A DNA stretch of 49,100 nucleotides from positions 1-49,100 of the forward strand of contig JAMFRW010000018.1 in the NCBI GenBank assembly GCA_026224975.1. Direction: 5' to 3'. Of this stretch, positions 9,202-16,713 are shown one piece after another (the stretch's first letter is position 1; each line of letters opens with the position of its first letter). This DNA comes from Rhodoferax sp. Lineage in GTDB: Bacteria; Pseudomonadota; Gammaproteobacteria; Burkholderiales; Burkholderiaceae_C. The translations under genes were made by a program, and so were the position numbers. The notes below the pieces were generated by a model. That model did no database searches. It saw only the letters and a program-made list of their open reading frames with translations, and was not told the origin of the DNA.

Positions 9202-9987
9202 ATGGCTCTCTCCAACGCGTCCCCCATGGCTCCACCTTCATCGACGATCGCGCTCAACGTTTCGGCCAGCATGCCGTCCGACGAAGGCATGGCGCGGCGC
9301 GCGTTGCAGTTGCCGAGCCTGTCGCAGAGCGGCGCCGATGGCCTCTCACCCACGCAGCGGCGCGTGATGGTGCTGGGCATCGTCGCGGCGCACATCGTCG
9401 GCGTCTACGCGATCCTGCAAGTGCGTGAGGTGCGCGAGGCGGTGGTCGAAGCGGTGCCGATGTTCGTCAACCTCATTGCACCCGCGCCGCCAGTCCCGCC
9501 CACCGCGCCACCACCGCCGCCCAAGCCGCAGCCGATCCAGAAGAAGCCGCAGCCAGCCCGCGTGGTGGCTGCGGCGCCGTCGCCAGCGCCCTCGACCTTC
9601 AGCGTGCCCGCGCCGCCGCCGGACATCGCACCCGAGCCCACGCCGCCCACACCGGTCGAAGTGGTGGCCGCGCCCGCACCGCCTGCCCCTGCCCCCGAGC
9701 CGCGCATCATCCCTGCATCTTCCGTGCGCTACCTCGAGCCGCTGATGCCGGTGTACCCGCGCCTCTCGGTTCGTCTGCAAGAGACCGGCCGCGTGATGGT
9801 GCGCGTGTTCATCGACGAGCACGGCATGCCGCAGCAGGCGCAGGTGAGCAAGGCATCGGGCTTTGCACGGCTCGATGAATCGGCGCTCGCGGCCGTGCGC
9901 AAGGTGCGCTTCGAACCCTACACAGTGAACGGCCGCCCCGCGACGGGCTGGGCCTTCATCCCCGTTGATTTTGTCTTGGAGAAGTGA
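9202..9987 (+). CDS. tonB: Energy transducer TonB
   Basis: TonB couples the proton-motive force, via ExbB-ExbD, to outer-membrane receptors. The 261-residue protein has a cytoplasmic N-terminal tail of about 53 residues, longer than in E. coli. One membrane helix (about 55-73) carries a histidine at 64, comparable to the SHLS histidine. A periplasmic linker rich in proline and alanine (about 93-170) includes PKPQPIQKKPQP, and the C-terminal TonB domain begins near SVRYLEPLMPVYP. It is the first gene of the iron operon and overlaps exbB by 4 nt. The start is the ATG at 9202, downstream of the Fur-box-like site. Confidence 0.95.
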   Translation: MALSNASPMAPPSSTIALNVSASMPSDEGMARRALQLPSLSQSGADGLSPTQRRVMVLGIVAAHIVGVYAILQVREVREAVVEAVPMFVNLIAPAPPVPPTAPPPPPKPQPIQKKPQPARVVAAAPSPAPSTFSVPAPPPDIAPEPTPPTPVEVVAAPAPPAPAPEPRIIPASSVRYLEPLMPVYPRLSVRLQETGRVMVRVFIDEHGMPQQAQVSKASGFARLDESALAAVRKVRFEPYTVNGRPATGWAFIPVDFVLEK

Positions 9988-10748
9988 GCGTGAACACAGA
10001 AGTCGCAGGTTTGGGATTCGGCCATTTCATCACCCAGAGTGATGTGGTGGGCAAGACGTTGCTGGTGATCCTGATCGCCATGTCGGTCGCCTCGTGGGCC
10101 ATCATCGCGGTCAAGGGCGTCTCGCTGCTGACGCGCCGCAGCCGCAGCGCGAGCTTCCTCAATTTCTTCTGGAACGCGACCTCGCTCGACGCGGTGGCCG
10201 CCGAGATCGGCACGCACGGCGCGCGCGATCCGTTCTCGCACCTCACCAGCCACGCGATGCACGCGCAGGCGCATCACGCCAAGTACGGCGCGGCCAAGCT
10301 CGAAGAAACCGGTACGTCGAGCGAGTTCGTCACCCGCACCATCAAGAAGGTGCTCGACGAAGAAACCACCCGGCTCGAAAACGGCCTGGCGATGCTCGCG
10401 ACGGTCGGCGCCACCGCGCCCTTCGTCGGCCTCTTCGGCACGGTCTGGGGCGTGTACCACGCGCTCGTCGCGATCGGCATGAGCGGCGCCGGCACGCTGG
10501 ACAAGGTTGCCGGCCCGGTAGGCGAGGCGCTGATCATGACCGGCCTCGGCCTGGCCGTCGCCATCCCCGCCGTCATGGGCTACAACTGGCTGACACGCGC
10601 CAACCGCGTGATGGCTGCCAAGCTCGATGCCTTCGCCTACGAGCTGCACACCTTCGTGTCGATGGGCCATGCGCTCGGCCACGGCGCGGCGCCGGAGTCG
10701 AGTGCGGCCAACGTCCGCGCGATGTCGGCTCGCCCGGCCGCGGCCTGA
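9984..10748 (+). CDS. exbB: TonB-system proton channel subunit ExbB (MotA/TolQ/ExbB family)
   Basis: This 254-residue, three-helix membrane protein forms the ion-conducting stator with ExbD. The first helix is around residues 16-37. The conserved MotA/ExbB core includes LATVGATAPFVGLFGTVWGV and GPVGEALIMTGLGLAVAIPA. Translation probably starts at the GTG at 9984, overlapping the tonB stop as GTGA; a second GTG in frame lies 6 nt on. exbD follows after 10 nt. TolQ is the main alternative, but the neighbours tonB and exbD make ExbB the better name. Confidence 0.94.
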   Translation: MSVNTEVAGLGFGHFITQSDVVGKTLLVILIAMSVASWAIIAVKGVSLLTRRSRSASFLNFFWNATSLDAVAAEIGTHGARDPFSHLTSHAMHAQAHHAKYGAAKLEETGTSSEFVTRTIKKVLDEETTRLENGLAMLATVGATAPFVGLFGTVWGVYHALVAIGMSGAGTLDKVAGPVGEALIMTGLGLAVAIPAVMGYNWLTRANRVMAAKLDAFAYELHTFVSMGHALGHGAAPESSAANVRAMSARPAAA

Positions 10749-10758
10749 GGAGCGCGAC

Positions 10759-11178
10759 ATGGCCTTCGCCAGTTTCGATTCCAAGAGCGCGGGCGCGCCG
10801 ATGTCCGAGATCAACATGGTGCCGTTGATCGACGTGATGCTCGTGCTGCTTGTCATCTTCATCGTGACCGCGCCGCTGCTCACGCAGGCGGTGAAGCTGG
10901 AGCTGCCCAAGGTCAGCTCGCAGGTCAACGACATGCGGCCCGAGAAGGTCGAGTTCGCGATCGACGCGGCCGGCCTGCTCTACTGGAACGGCGAGCAGGT
11001 AGCCCGTGACGAAGCTGCGCGCCGCTTCGAGGCCGAAGGCAAGAAGCCCACCCAGCCCGAAGTGCACCTGCGTGCCGACCAGGCCGTGGCGTACCGCTTC
11101 GTCGCCCAGACCCTGGCCGATGCATCCAAGGCCGGCCTCACCAAGGTCGGCTTCATCAGCGAGCCCGACGCCAAATGA
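10759..11178 (+). CDS. exbD: TonB-system proton channel subunit ExbD
   Basis: A 139-residue ExbD/TolR protein with one transmembrane helix (about 20-42). The proton-carrying aspartate falls at residue 25 in VPLIDVMLVLLV, matching Asp25 of E. coli ExbD. The rest is a periplasmic domain. The start is the ATG at 10759, preceded by GAGGAGCG; the frame is open upstream, but that part overlaps exbB and is not family-like. Its stop overlaps the hemP start by 4 nt (ATGA). Confidence 0.94.
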   Translation: MAFASFDSKSAGAPMSEINMVPLIDVMLVLLVIFIVTAPLLTQAVKLELPKVSSQVNDMRPEKVEFAIDAAGLLYWNGEQVARDEAARRFEAEGKKPTQPEVHLRADQAVAYRFVAQTLADASKAGLTKVGFISEPDAK

Positions 11179-11408
11179 ACATGATCGATCGTCAGCCATC
11201 GCGCCTCGATGAGCGCCTGCCCGTGAGTGGCTCGGCAACGCCGTTCGCGCAAGGCCTGCGCCTGTCTCGCCAGGAGCCGTCGCCAACAGTTTTGCGCGTG
11301 TCGAGCGACGATCTTTTCGCAGGCTCGGCGGAAGTGCAGATCGAGCACCACGGTGCCATCTACCGCCTGAAGCACACCTCGCTCGGCAAGCTGATCCTGA
11401 CGAAGTGA
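11175..11408 (+). CDS. hemP: Hemin uptake protein HemP/HmuP family
   Basis: A 77-residue protein. Its C-terminal ~40 residues match the HemP domain: VSSDDLFAGSAEVQIEHHGA, then a YRLKHTSLGKLILTK ending. HemP/HmuP proteins are small cytoplasmic proteins of heme and iron uptake loci; in rhizobia and Burkholderia they act as activators of heme-receptor expression. No heme receptor is visible in this window, so here it may tune the siderophore operon or act on genes elsewhere. It overlaps exbD by ATGA and the PepSY gene by GTGA, so translation is probably coupled. Confidence 0.88.
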   Translation: MNMIDRQPSRLDERLPVSGSATPFAQGLRLSRQEPSPTVLRVSSDDLFAGSAEVQIEHHGAIYRLKHTSLGKLILTK

Positions 11409-12043
11409 GCGCGAAGACACCCGACCCGCGACGCTCGTACTGGCTCAAGACGCTCCACCAGTGGCACTGGATCAGCTCCGCCGTGTGCCTGATCGGCATG
11501 CTGCTCTTTGCCATCACCGGCATCACCTTGAACCACGCGACGCAGATCGAATCGCAACCGAAGGTCGTGACCCGCGACGCTGATCTGCCGCCCGAACTGA
11601 AAGCCTCGCTCGCCCCCAAGCCCGATGCGGGCGATGCCAAATCGAATGCCGAACTGCCCGCTGATCTGCGTCGATGGCTCATGGACAAACTCTCGCTCGA
11701 CGTGGGCGCGCGCCCGGCCGAATGGTCGCGTGAAGAGATCTACCTCGCGCTGCCGCGGCCCGGCGGCGATGCCTGGCTGCGCATCGACCGCACGGCCGGC
11801 TCGGTCGAATACGAGCTCACCGACCGCGGCTGGATCTCCTATCTCAACGACCTGCACAAGGGCCGCAACAGCGGTACCGCGTGGAGCTGGTTCATCGACA
11901 TCTTTGCCGTGGCCTGCCTGGTGTTCTGCATCACCGGCTTGTTCATTCTCAAGATGCATGCGGCACAGCGCGCAAGCACCTGGCCGATCGTCGCCTTGGG
12001 CCTGTTGATTCCGCTGCTGATTGCGGTGCTGATGATTCATTGA
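11405..12043 (+). CDS. PepSY-associated membrane protein
   Basis: A 212-residue inner-membrane protein of the PepSY-associated TM-helix family. One helix follows LHQWHWISSA near the N-terminus. A periplasmic domain of about 110 residues comes next, then two C-terminal helices, with FIDIFAVACLVFCITGLFIL and a final segment ending IAVLMIH. Histidines flank the first helix (H18, H21, H43) and could be heme ligands, which is an inference. PepSY membrane proteins pass electrons or act in iron reduction in several bacteria. It sits between hemP and the flavinylated DUF2271 gene, which suits an electron carrier across the membrane. The start is a GTG overlapping the hemP stop. Confidence 0.85.
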   Translation: MSAKTPDPRRSYWLKTLHQWHWISSAVCLIGMLLFAITGITLNHATQIESQPKVVTRDADLPPELKASLAPKPDAGDAKSNAELPADLRRWLMDKLSLDVGARPAEWSREEIYLALPRPGGDAWLRIDRTAGSVEYELTDRGWISYLNDLHKGRNSGTAWSWFIDIFAVACLVFCITGLFILKMHAAQRASTWPIVALGLLIPLLIAVLMIH

Positions 12044-12071
12044 CCACTTTTATTTTCCGAGGATTCTTTTC

Positions 12072-12593
12072 ATGCGAATACCTTATTCGATGCGCTACTC
12101 CGTCGCCTTGAGCGCCGTGGTGGGTTTGCCGGCCATCGCGGCCGATCTGAACGTCAAGGTCGAGCTGCCGCGCCTGCCGGTGGCCGAATACCACAAGCCC
12201 TACATCGCCATCTGGATCGAGAAGGCCGCCGACCAGGGCTTTGCCGGCAACCTCGCCGTCTGGTACGACCTGAAGAAGCGCGACAACGGCGGCACCAAGT
12301 GGCTCAAGGACATGCGCCAGTGGTGGCGCAAGAGCGGTCGCGAGCTGCAGATGCCGGTCGATGGCGTGAGTGGCGCCACGCGCGCACCCGGCGAGCATGT
12401 GATCCAGCTCGGCTCGGCCAAGGCACTGGCTTCGCTGCCGCCGGGGCAGTACCAGGTGGTCGTCGAAGCCTCGCGTGAGAACGGCGGCCGCGAGGTCGTG
12501 CGCGTGCCCTTCCAGTGGCCGGCCACCGCGCAATCGGCCAAGTCGCAAGGCGAAGGCGAACTCGGCACCGTCACCCTGGAGATCAAGCCATGA
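12072..12593 (+). CDS. DUF2271 periplasmic protein, predicted FMN carrier
   Basis: A 173-residue secreted protein with a Sec signal peptide of about 23 residues ending AIA. It belongs to DUF2271. Residues 97-103 read DGVSGAT, an exact fit to the ApbE target motif Dxx(S/T)GAT. Thr103 (codon 12378-12380) is therefore the predicted site of a covalent phosphoester-linked FMN. The motif is seen directly, the link to ApbE is established for other flavinylated proteins, and the role here is inferred. An apbE gene lies two genes downstream. It starts 28 nt after the PepSY gene and overlaps the DUF4198 gene by ATGA. It probably carries electrons in the periplasm between the membrane protein and ferric iron. 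Confidence 0.9.
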   Translation: MRIPYSMRYSVALSAVVGLPAIAADLNVKVELPRLPVAEYHKPYIAIWIEKAADQGFAGNLAVWYDLKKRDNGGTKWLKDMRQWWRKSGRELQMPVDGVSGATRAPGEHVIQLGSAKALASLPPGQYQVVVEASRENGGREVVRVPFQWPATAQSAKSQGEGELGTVTLEIKP

Positions 12594-13426
12594 AGCACCG
12601 TCACCACCTCCTGGCCATCGCGCTTGCCGCCGCGCTGCTGCCCTTGGGCGCCCAAGCGCACCGCACCTGGCTGATGCCATCGGCGACCTTCGTCGATGTG
12701 GCCGACAGCGCCCAGCCGCCGGTCATCACCGTCGATGGCGCGGTGTCCGAAGACCTGTTCGAATTCGACACCAATGCGCTGGCGCTCGATGGCCTCGCGA
12801 TCATCGCGCCCGACGGCAGCACCGTCGCGGCCGATGCGCTCATCACCAGCCGGCGCCGCAACGGCTTCGAGCTGAAGCTCGCGCAGCAAGGCACCTACCG
12901 CATCGCCAATTTCAGCGACATGTTGATGGCCAACTACAAGGTCGGCACCGAAACCAAGCGCTGGCGCGGCACGGCTGCGGCGCTGGCCAAGGAAGTGCCG
13001 GCGGATGCGCAAGAGCTGCAGGTCAGCCGCATGCAGGCACGCGTCGAAACCTTTGTGACGCGCGGCGCGGCCGGCGGCAAGGCGCTGGCGCCGAGCGGCG
13101 TGGGCCTGGAGGCCGTGCCGATCACGAGCCCGACCGACCTGAGCGTGGGCGACAGCTCCAGCTTCAAGCTGTTGCAAGACGGCAAGCCGGTGGCCGGTGC
13201 CGACGTGACCGTCATCCGCGGTGGCAACCGCTACCGCTACAAGATGGGCGAGATCGCGCTCAAGACCGATGCGCAGGGTGTCTTCAACATCACCTGGGCG
13301 GAGGCTGGTCGCTACTGGATCGGCGCGAGCGTCGGCGCGCGTGGACCGGGTGGCCCGGTGGGCACGGTCGCGGCTCCGAGCTTGCGCGCGAGCTACAGCG
13401 GGACCGTCGAAGTCGTGCCCAAGTAA
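12590..13426 (+). CDS. DUF4198 periplasmic protein
   Basis: A 278-residue secreted protein with a signal peptide of about 23 residues ending GAQA, directly followed by HRTWLMPSAT. This His-leading start is typical of DUF4198, a family related to NikM-like metal-uptake proteins. The C-terminal half looks like an immunoglobulin-like domain (GKPVAGADVTVIRGGNRYR). The histidine after the cleavage site may bind metal; that is inferred from NikM. It overlaps DUF2271 by 4 nt and is followed without a gap by apbE. DUF2271-DUF4198-PepSY sets recur in iron-assimilation loci. Confidence 0.86.
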   Translation: MKHRHHLLAIALAAALLPLGAQAHRTWLMPSATFVDVADSAQPPVITVDGAVSEDLFEFDTNALALDGLAIIAPDGSTVAADALITSRRRNGFELKLAQQGTYRIANFSDMLMANYKVGTETKRWRGTAAALAKEVPADAQELQVSRMQARVETFVTRGAAGGKALAPSGVGLEAVPITSPTDLSVGDSSSFKLLQDGKPVAGADVTVIRGGNRYRYKMGEIALKTDAQGVFNITWAEAGRYWIGASVGARGPGGPVGTVAAPSLRASYSGTVEVVPK

Positions 13427-14521
13427 ATGCGCGGGGTGATGGGCGCGAGAGGGGGCGGCGCTGGAAGTCCCGGTGCGTCGAGCGCGGGCGCGGCGGGTGC
13501 CGGCGTGCGAGGTGCCGACACGCGACGCGTCGTCGTGCCGCCGGTGGTTGCGATGGCCACGCCGCCTTTGGGCGGTGTCTTGCACCGTCTTGCCGGCGAG
13601 ACGATGGGCACGACCTGGTCGGCTTCCTTCGTCGCGTCTCATCGTTGCGCGCTCGACCCGTTGCGCACCGGCATGCAGGCCGCGCTCGATGCCGTCGTCG
13701 CCGAGATGAGCCCGTGGGAGCACGAGTCGGCCATCAGCCGCTTCAACCGTGCGGTGCCCGGCAGTTGGCATGTGCTGTCGCCAGCGTTCTTCGGCGTGCT
13801 GGCTCATGGGCTGCTGCTGGCCGAAGCGAGTGGTGGCGCGTGCGACCCGAGCGTTGGCGCGCTGGTCGATCTGTGGGGCTTCGGGCCGCGTCGTCGCGAC
13901 AGTGAGCGAGCCTTCGCCGTGCCCACGCGCGAGGCCATCGCCCGTGCGTTGGCCTGCAGCGGCTGGCAACGCCTGCAGGTCGATGCACCGGCGCGCCGCG
14001 TGCGCCAGCCCGGCGGCTTGCGGCTCGATCTGTCGGGCATCGCCAAGGGCTTCGGCGTCGACGAAGTTGCGCGTTTTTTGCAGCGCAGCGGTATCGAGAG
14101 TTTTCTGGTGGAAGTCGGCGGCGAGCTGCGGGGTGAAGGGCTCAAGCCTGACGGCCAGCCGTGGTGGGTGGCGCTCGAAGTGCCGGGCGCTGATCTGCCG
14201 CAAACCGTGGTGGCGCTGCACGGCCTGTCGGTCGCGACCTCCGGCGACTACCGCCGCTGCTTCGAGCGCGTGGGCCAACGCTACAGCCACACCATCGACC
14301 CGCGTGATGGCTTGCCGATCCGGCACGGGCTGGCGTCGGTGACGGTGCTGCACCGCGAGGCGATGGCGGCCGATGCGCTCTCGACCGCGCTCACTGTGAT
14401 GGGTGTCGAGCCCGGTTTGTCCTTCGCGCGCGAGCAGGGCGTTGCGGCGCTCTTCGTCGCGCGCACCGACAGTGGCTTCGAAGAGCACACGAGCGATGCA
14501 CTTGCGGCGATGCTGACATGA
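13427..14521 (+). CDS. apbE: FAD:protein FMN transferase ApbE
   Basis: ApbE moves FMN from FAD onto a Ser/Thr of target proteins. Of 364 residues, the family core begins near LAGETMGTTWSASF (residue ~47). It includes the Mg/FAD-binding stretch DLSGIAKGFGVDEVARFL, then EVGGELRGEG and a C-terminal SHTIDPRDGLPI. The ATG at 13427 directly abuts the upstream stop (TAAATG). It gives a Gly/Ala-rich N-terminus of about 45 residues with no hydrophobic signal or lipobox. A later ATG at 13553 is possible but also lacks a signal. Most ApbE proteins act outside the cytoplasm, so localisation is uncertain. The predicted substrate is the DUF2271 protein two genes upstream. Confidence 0.92.
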   Translation: MRGVMGARGGGAGSPGASSAGAAGAGVRGADTRRVVVPPVVAMATPPLGGVLHRLAGETMGTTWSASFVASHRCALDPLRTGMQAALDAVVAEMSPWEHESAISRFNRAVPGSWHVLSPAFFGVLAHGLLLAEASGGACDPSVGALVDLWGFGPRRRDSERAFAVPTREAIARALACSGWQRLQVDAPARRVRQPGGLRLDLSGIAKGFGVDEVARFLQRSGIESFLVEVGGELRGEGLKPDGQPWWVALEVPGADLPQTVVALHGLSVATSGDYRRCFERVGQRYSHTIDPRDGLPIRHGLASVTVLHREAMAADALSTALTVMGVEPGLSFAREQGVAALFVARTDSGFEEHTSDALAAMLT

Positions 14522-15906
14522 GCTGGGGTTCGACCGGCCTGCGGTTCACCGCCGCGGCCATCGCCATCCTTCTGTGGATCTTGCTCTGCGTCGTCATCGC
14601 GCGGAGTGAGCGGCGCAAGCGCCTGCAGGCCGCGCAAGACCACGCCATTCCGGCCTTGCCCGCCGCCATCGGCAAGCCGTGGCTCATCGCCTATGCCAGC
14701 CAGACCGGCACCTGTGAAGACATCGCCTGGCAGACCGCGAAGAGCCTGCATGCAGCCGGTGTGCCCGCCCAGGTAATGGCGCTCGGCGCCGTCACGCCCG
14801 CCGATCTGGCCGTCGCCGAACGTGCGCTCTTCGTCACCAGCACCTACGGCGAAGGCGACCCGCCCGATGCGGCCGAGCCCTTCGCGCGCAAGGTCATGGC
14901 CGAGACGCTGGCGCTGGCGCCTTTGCAGTTCGCGGTGCTCGCGTTGGGCGATCGCGAATACGTCAACTTCTGCGGCTTTGGCCGCACGCTCGATGCGTGG
15001 CTCACGCAATGCGGCGCGCAGCCCATGTTCGATCGGGTCGAGGTCGACAACGTGGACGACGCGGCGCTGCTGCGCTGGCGCGAAGAGCTGGGCCTGGTCG
15101 TCGCGAAAACCGGTGCCGGCGAACTCTCGGCCTGGGAGGCCGCGGCCTGGCAGCGCTGGCGCATCGCTGCCCGCCGGCACCTGAACCCGGGCAGCGCCGG
15201 CGCGCCGACCTTCCACATCGAACTCACGCCGGTCGATGCCGTCGCAAAGCCGAGCTGGCATTCCGGTGACCTGGTGCAGGTGCTCGCGCCAGGCGATGAC
15301 GCAAGGCCGCGCGAATACTCCATCGCGTCGCTGCCCGCCGATGGCAGCGTGCAGTTGCTGGTTCGCCAGGAGCGCCATGTCGATGGCCAGCTCGGCGTGG
15401 CGTCGGGCTGGCTGACGGAGCACAACGCCTTGGATGGCGAGGTGAAGTTGCGGCTTCGCCCGCACCGCGCTTTTCAGTTGGGTGACAACGCCCATCGCCC
15501 GCTCATCTTGGTCGGCAACGGCACCGGCCTGGCGGGCTTGCGCGGCCACTTGAAAGCGCGCGCGGCCAACGGCATCGGCCGCAATTGGCTGGTCTTCGGT
15601 GAACGGCAGGAGGCGTTCGACTACTACCACCGCGACGAGCTGGAAGCCTGGCGCGCCAACGGCGTGCTGGAACGCGCCGACATCGTCTTCTCACGCGACC
15701 AGCCGGAGCGGCGCTATGTGCAGGACGCGCTGCGCGAGTCGGCCGGGGAAGTGCGCGAGTGGTTGAATGCCGGGGCGGCGGTTTATGTGTGCGGCAGTCT
15801 GGAAGGCATGGCGGGCGGCGTGGATGCGGCGCTCAAGGAGATCGCCGGGGCCGAGGCGATTCATGAACTGGCGGAGGCCGGGCGGTATCGGCGGGATGTT
15901 TACTGA
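14518..15906 (+). CDS. Membrane-anchored flavodoxin/FAD reductase (CysJ-like)
   Basis: A 462-residue diflavin reductase. An N-terminal helix (about 8-27, FTAAAIAILLWILLCVVIAR) anchors it in the membrane, with the catalytic part predicted cytoplasmic. The FMN-binding flavodoxin domain starts at YASQTGTCEDIAWQ. The ferredoxin-reductase module has the FAD motif REYSIAS and the nucleotide-binding GNGTGLAGLRGHL. The C-terminus ends in RYRRDVY, the aromatic stacking position of NADPH-dependent diflavin reductases. It resembles the sulfite reductase flavoprotein but stands with no hemoprotein partner. It probably takes electrons from NAD(P)H and passes them to the PepSY membrane protein. It overlaps apbE by ATGA and is the last operon gene. 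Confidence 0.9.
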   Translation: MSWGSTGLRFTAAAIAILLWILLCVVIARSERRKRLQAAQDHAIPALPAAIGKPWLIAYASQTGTCEDIAWQTAKSLHAAGVPAQVMALGAVTPADLAVAERALFVTSTYGEGDPPDAAEPFARKVMAETLALAPLQFAVLALGDREYVNFCGFGRTLDAWLTQCGAQPMFDRVEVDNVDDAALLRWREELGLVVAKTGAGELSAWEAAAWQRWRIAARRHLNPGSAGAPTFHIELTPVDAVAKPSWHSGDLVQVLAPGDDARPREYSIASLPADGSVQLLVRQERHVDGQLGVASGWLTEHNALDGEVKLRLRPHRAFQLGDNAHRPLILVGNGTGLAGLRGHLKARAANGIGRNWLVFGERQEAFDYYHRDELEAWRANGVLERADIVFSRDQPERRYVQDALRESAGEVREWLNAGAAVYVCGSLEGMAGGVDAALKEIAGAEAIHELAEAGRYRRDVY

Positions 15907-15909
15907 CCG

Positions 15910-16590
15910 TCAAAGCTCCGCCCACATCCGCAAAAGGTTGTGATAGTGCCCCGTCAGCGCCACCAGCTCGGCTTCATCCCCATGCCGCGCACGCAGCGCC
16001 TGCAGGTTCTGGTCGAGCTCGAACAGCAACCCGCGCTGGCCATCATCGCGCACCATGCTCTGCGTCCAGAAGAACGAGCACACGCGCGCCCCGCGCGTCA
16101 CCGGCGTCACGCGGTGCAGGCTGCTCGACGGGTAGAGGATCAGGTCACCCGCCGGCAGCTTGACCTCGTGCTCGCCATAGGTATCGACCACGATCAGCTC
16201 GCCGCCTTCGTAGTCATCGGGTTCGCTCAGGAAGAGCGTGCATGACAGATCGGTGCGCAGGCTGAAGTTCGTGCCCGGCACCGTGCGCACCGAGCCGTCG
16301 ATGTGCAGGCCGTAGTGCTCGCCGCCTTCGTAGCGGTTGAAGAGCGGCGGCACGGTGCGCAGCGGCAGCGCGGCCGAGAAGTACAACGGGTTGGCGGCCA
16401 GCGCTTTCAGGATGATCTCGCCGAGTTCGCGGCCGGTCGCAGACAGTTCGGGCAACTGGCGGTTCTGCTTGACCTGCGCGCCTTGCGGGCCGACGGTCGC
16501 GCGGCCATCGACCCAATCGGTCGCATCCAGCGTCTGGCGGATGTGCCGCACCTGGTCGCGGCTCAGCACCTCGGGCACATGCAACATCAT
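15910..16590 (-). CDS. piuC: Fe(II)/2-oxoglutarate dioxygenase PiuC (PKHD/YbiX family)
   Basis: A 226-residue prolyl-4-hydroxylase-like oxygenase. The iron ligands are His96 and Asp98 in HYGLHID and His159 in [10 protein letters not shown]; Arg168 would bind 2-oxoglutarate. Length and motifs match E. coli YbiX and Pseudomonas PiuC, which sit next to catecholate siderophore receptors and are iron-repressed; their substrate is not firmly known. The start is the first of two tandem ATGs (16590 and 16587). It lies 123 nt downstream of the receptor on the same strand and is probably co-transcribed. It converges with the reductase gene, whose stop is 3 nt away. Confidence 0.92.
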   Translation of the reverse strand: MMLHVPEVLSRDQVRHIRQTLDATDWVDGRATVGPQGAQVKQNRQLPELSATGRELGEIILKALAANPLYFSAALPLRTVPPLFNRYEGGEHYGLHIDGSVRTVPGTNFSLRTDLSCTLFLSEPDDYEGGELIVVDTYGEHEVKLPAGDLILYPSSSLHRVTPVTRGARVCSFFWTQSMVRDDGQRGLLFELDQNLQALRARHGDEAELVALTGHYHNLLRMWAEL

Positions 16591-16713
16591 GATGAAAAGA
16601 TCTCCAGGTCGAAATGCCAAGAACCCGTCGCAAGCGAAGGGCTCGCGGTGGCGCCCGGATGATGACACCGCTCGCGCGGCATCATCGATCAGGAAGCGCG
16701 GTCGGAACGGCGG

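Noticed and set aside
10627-10758. Upstream start for ExbD
   Set aside because: It overlaps exbB by 122 nt and adds residues unlike ExbD; from 10759, Asp25 falls at the canonical position.
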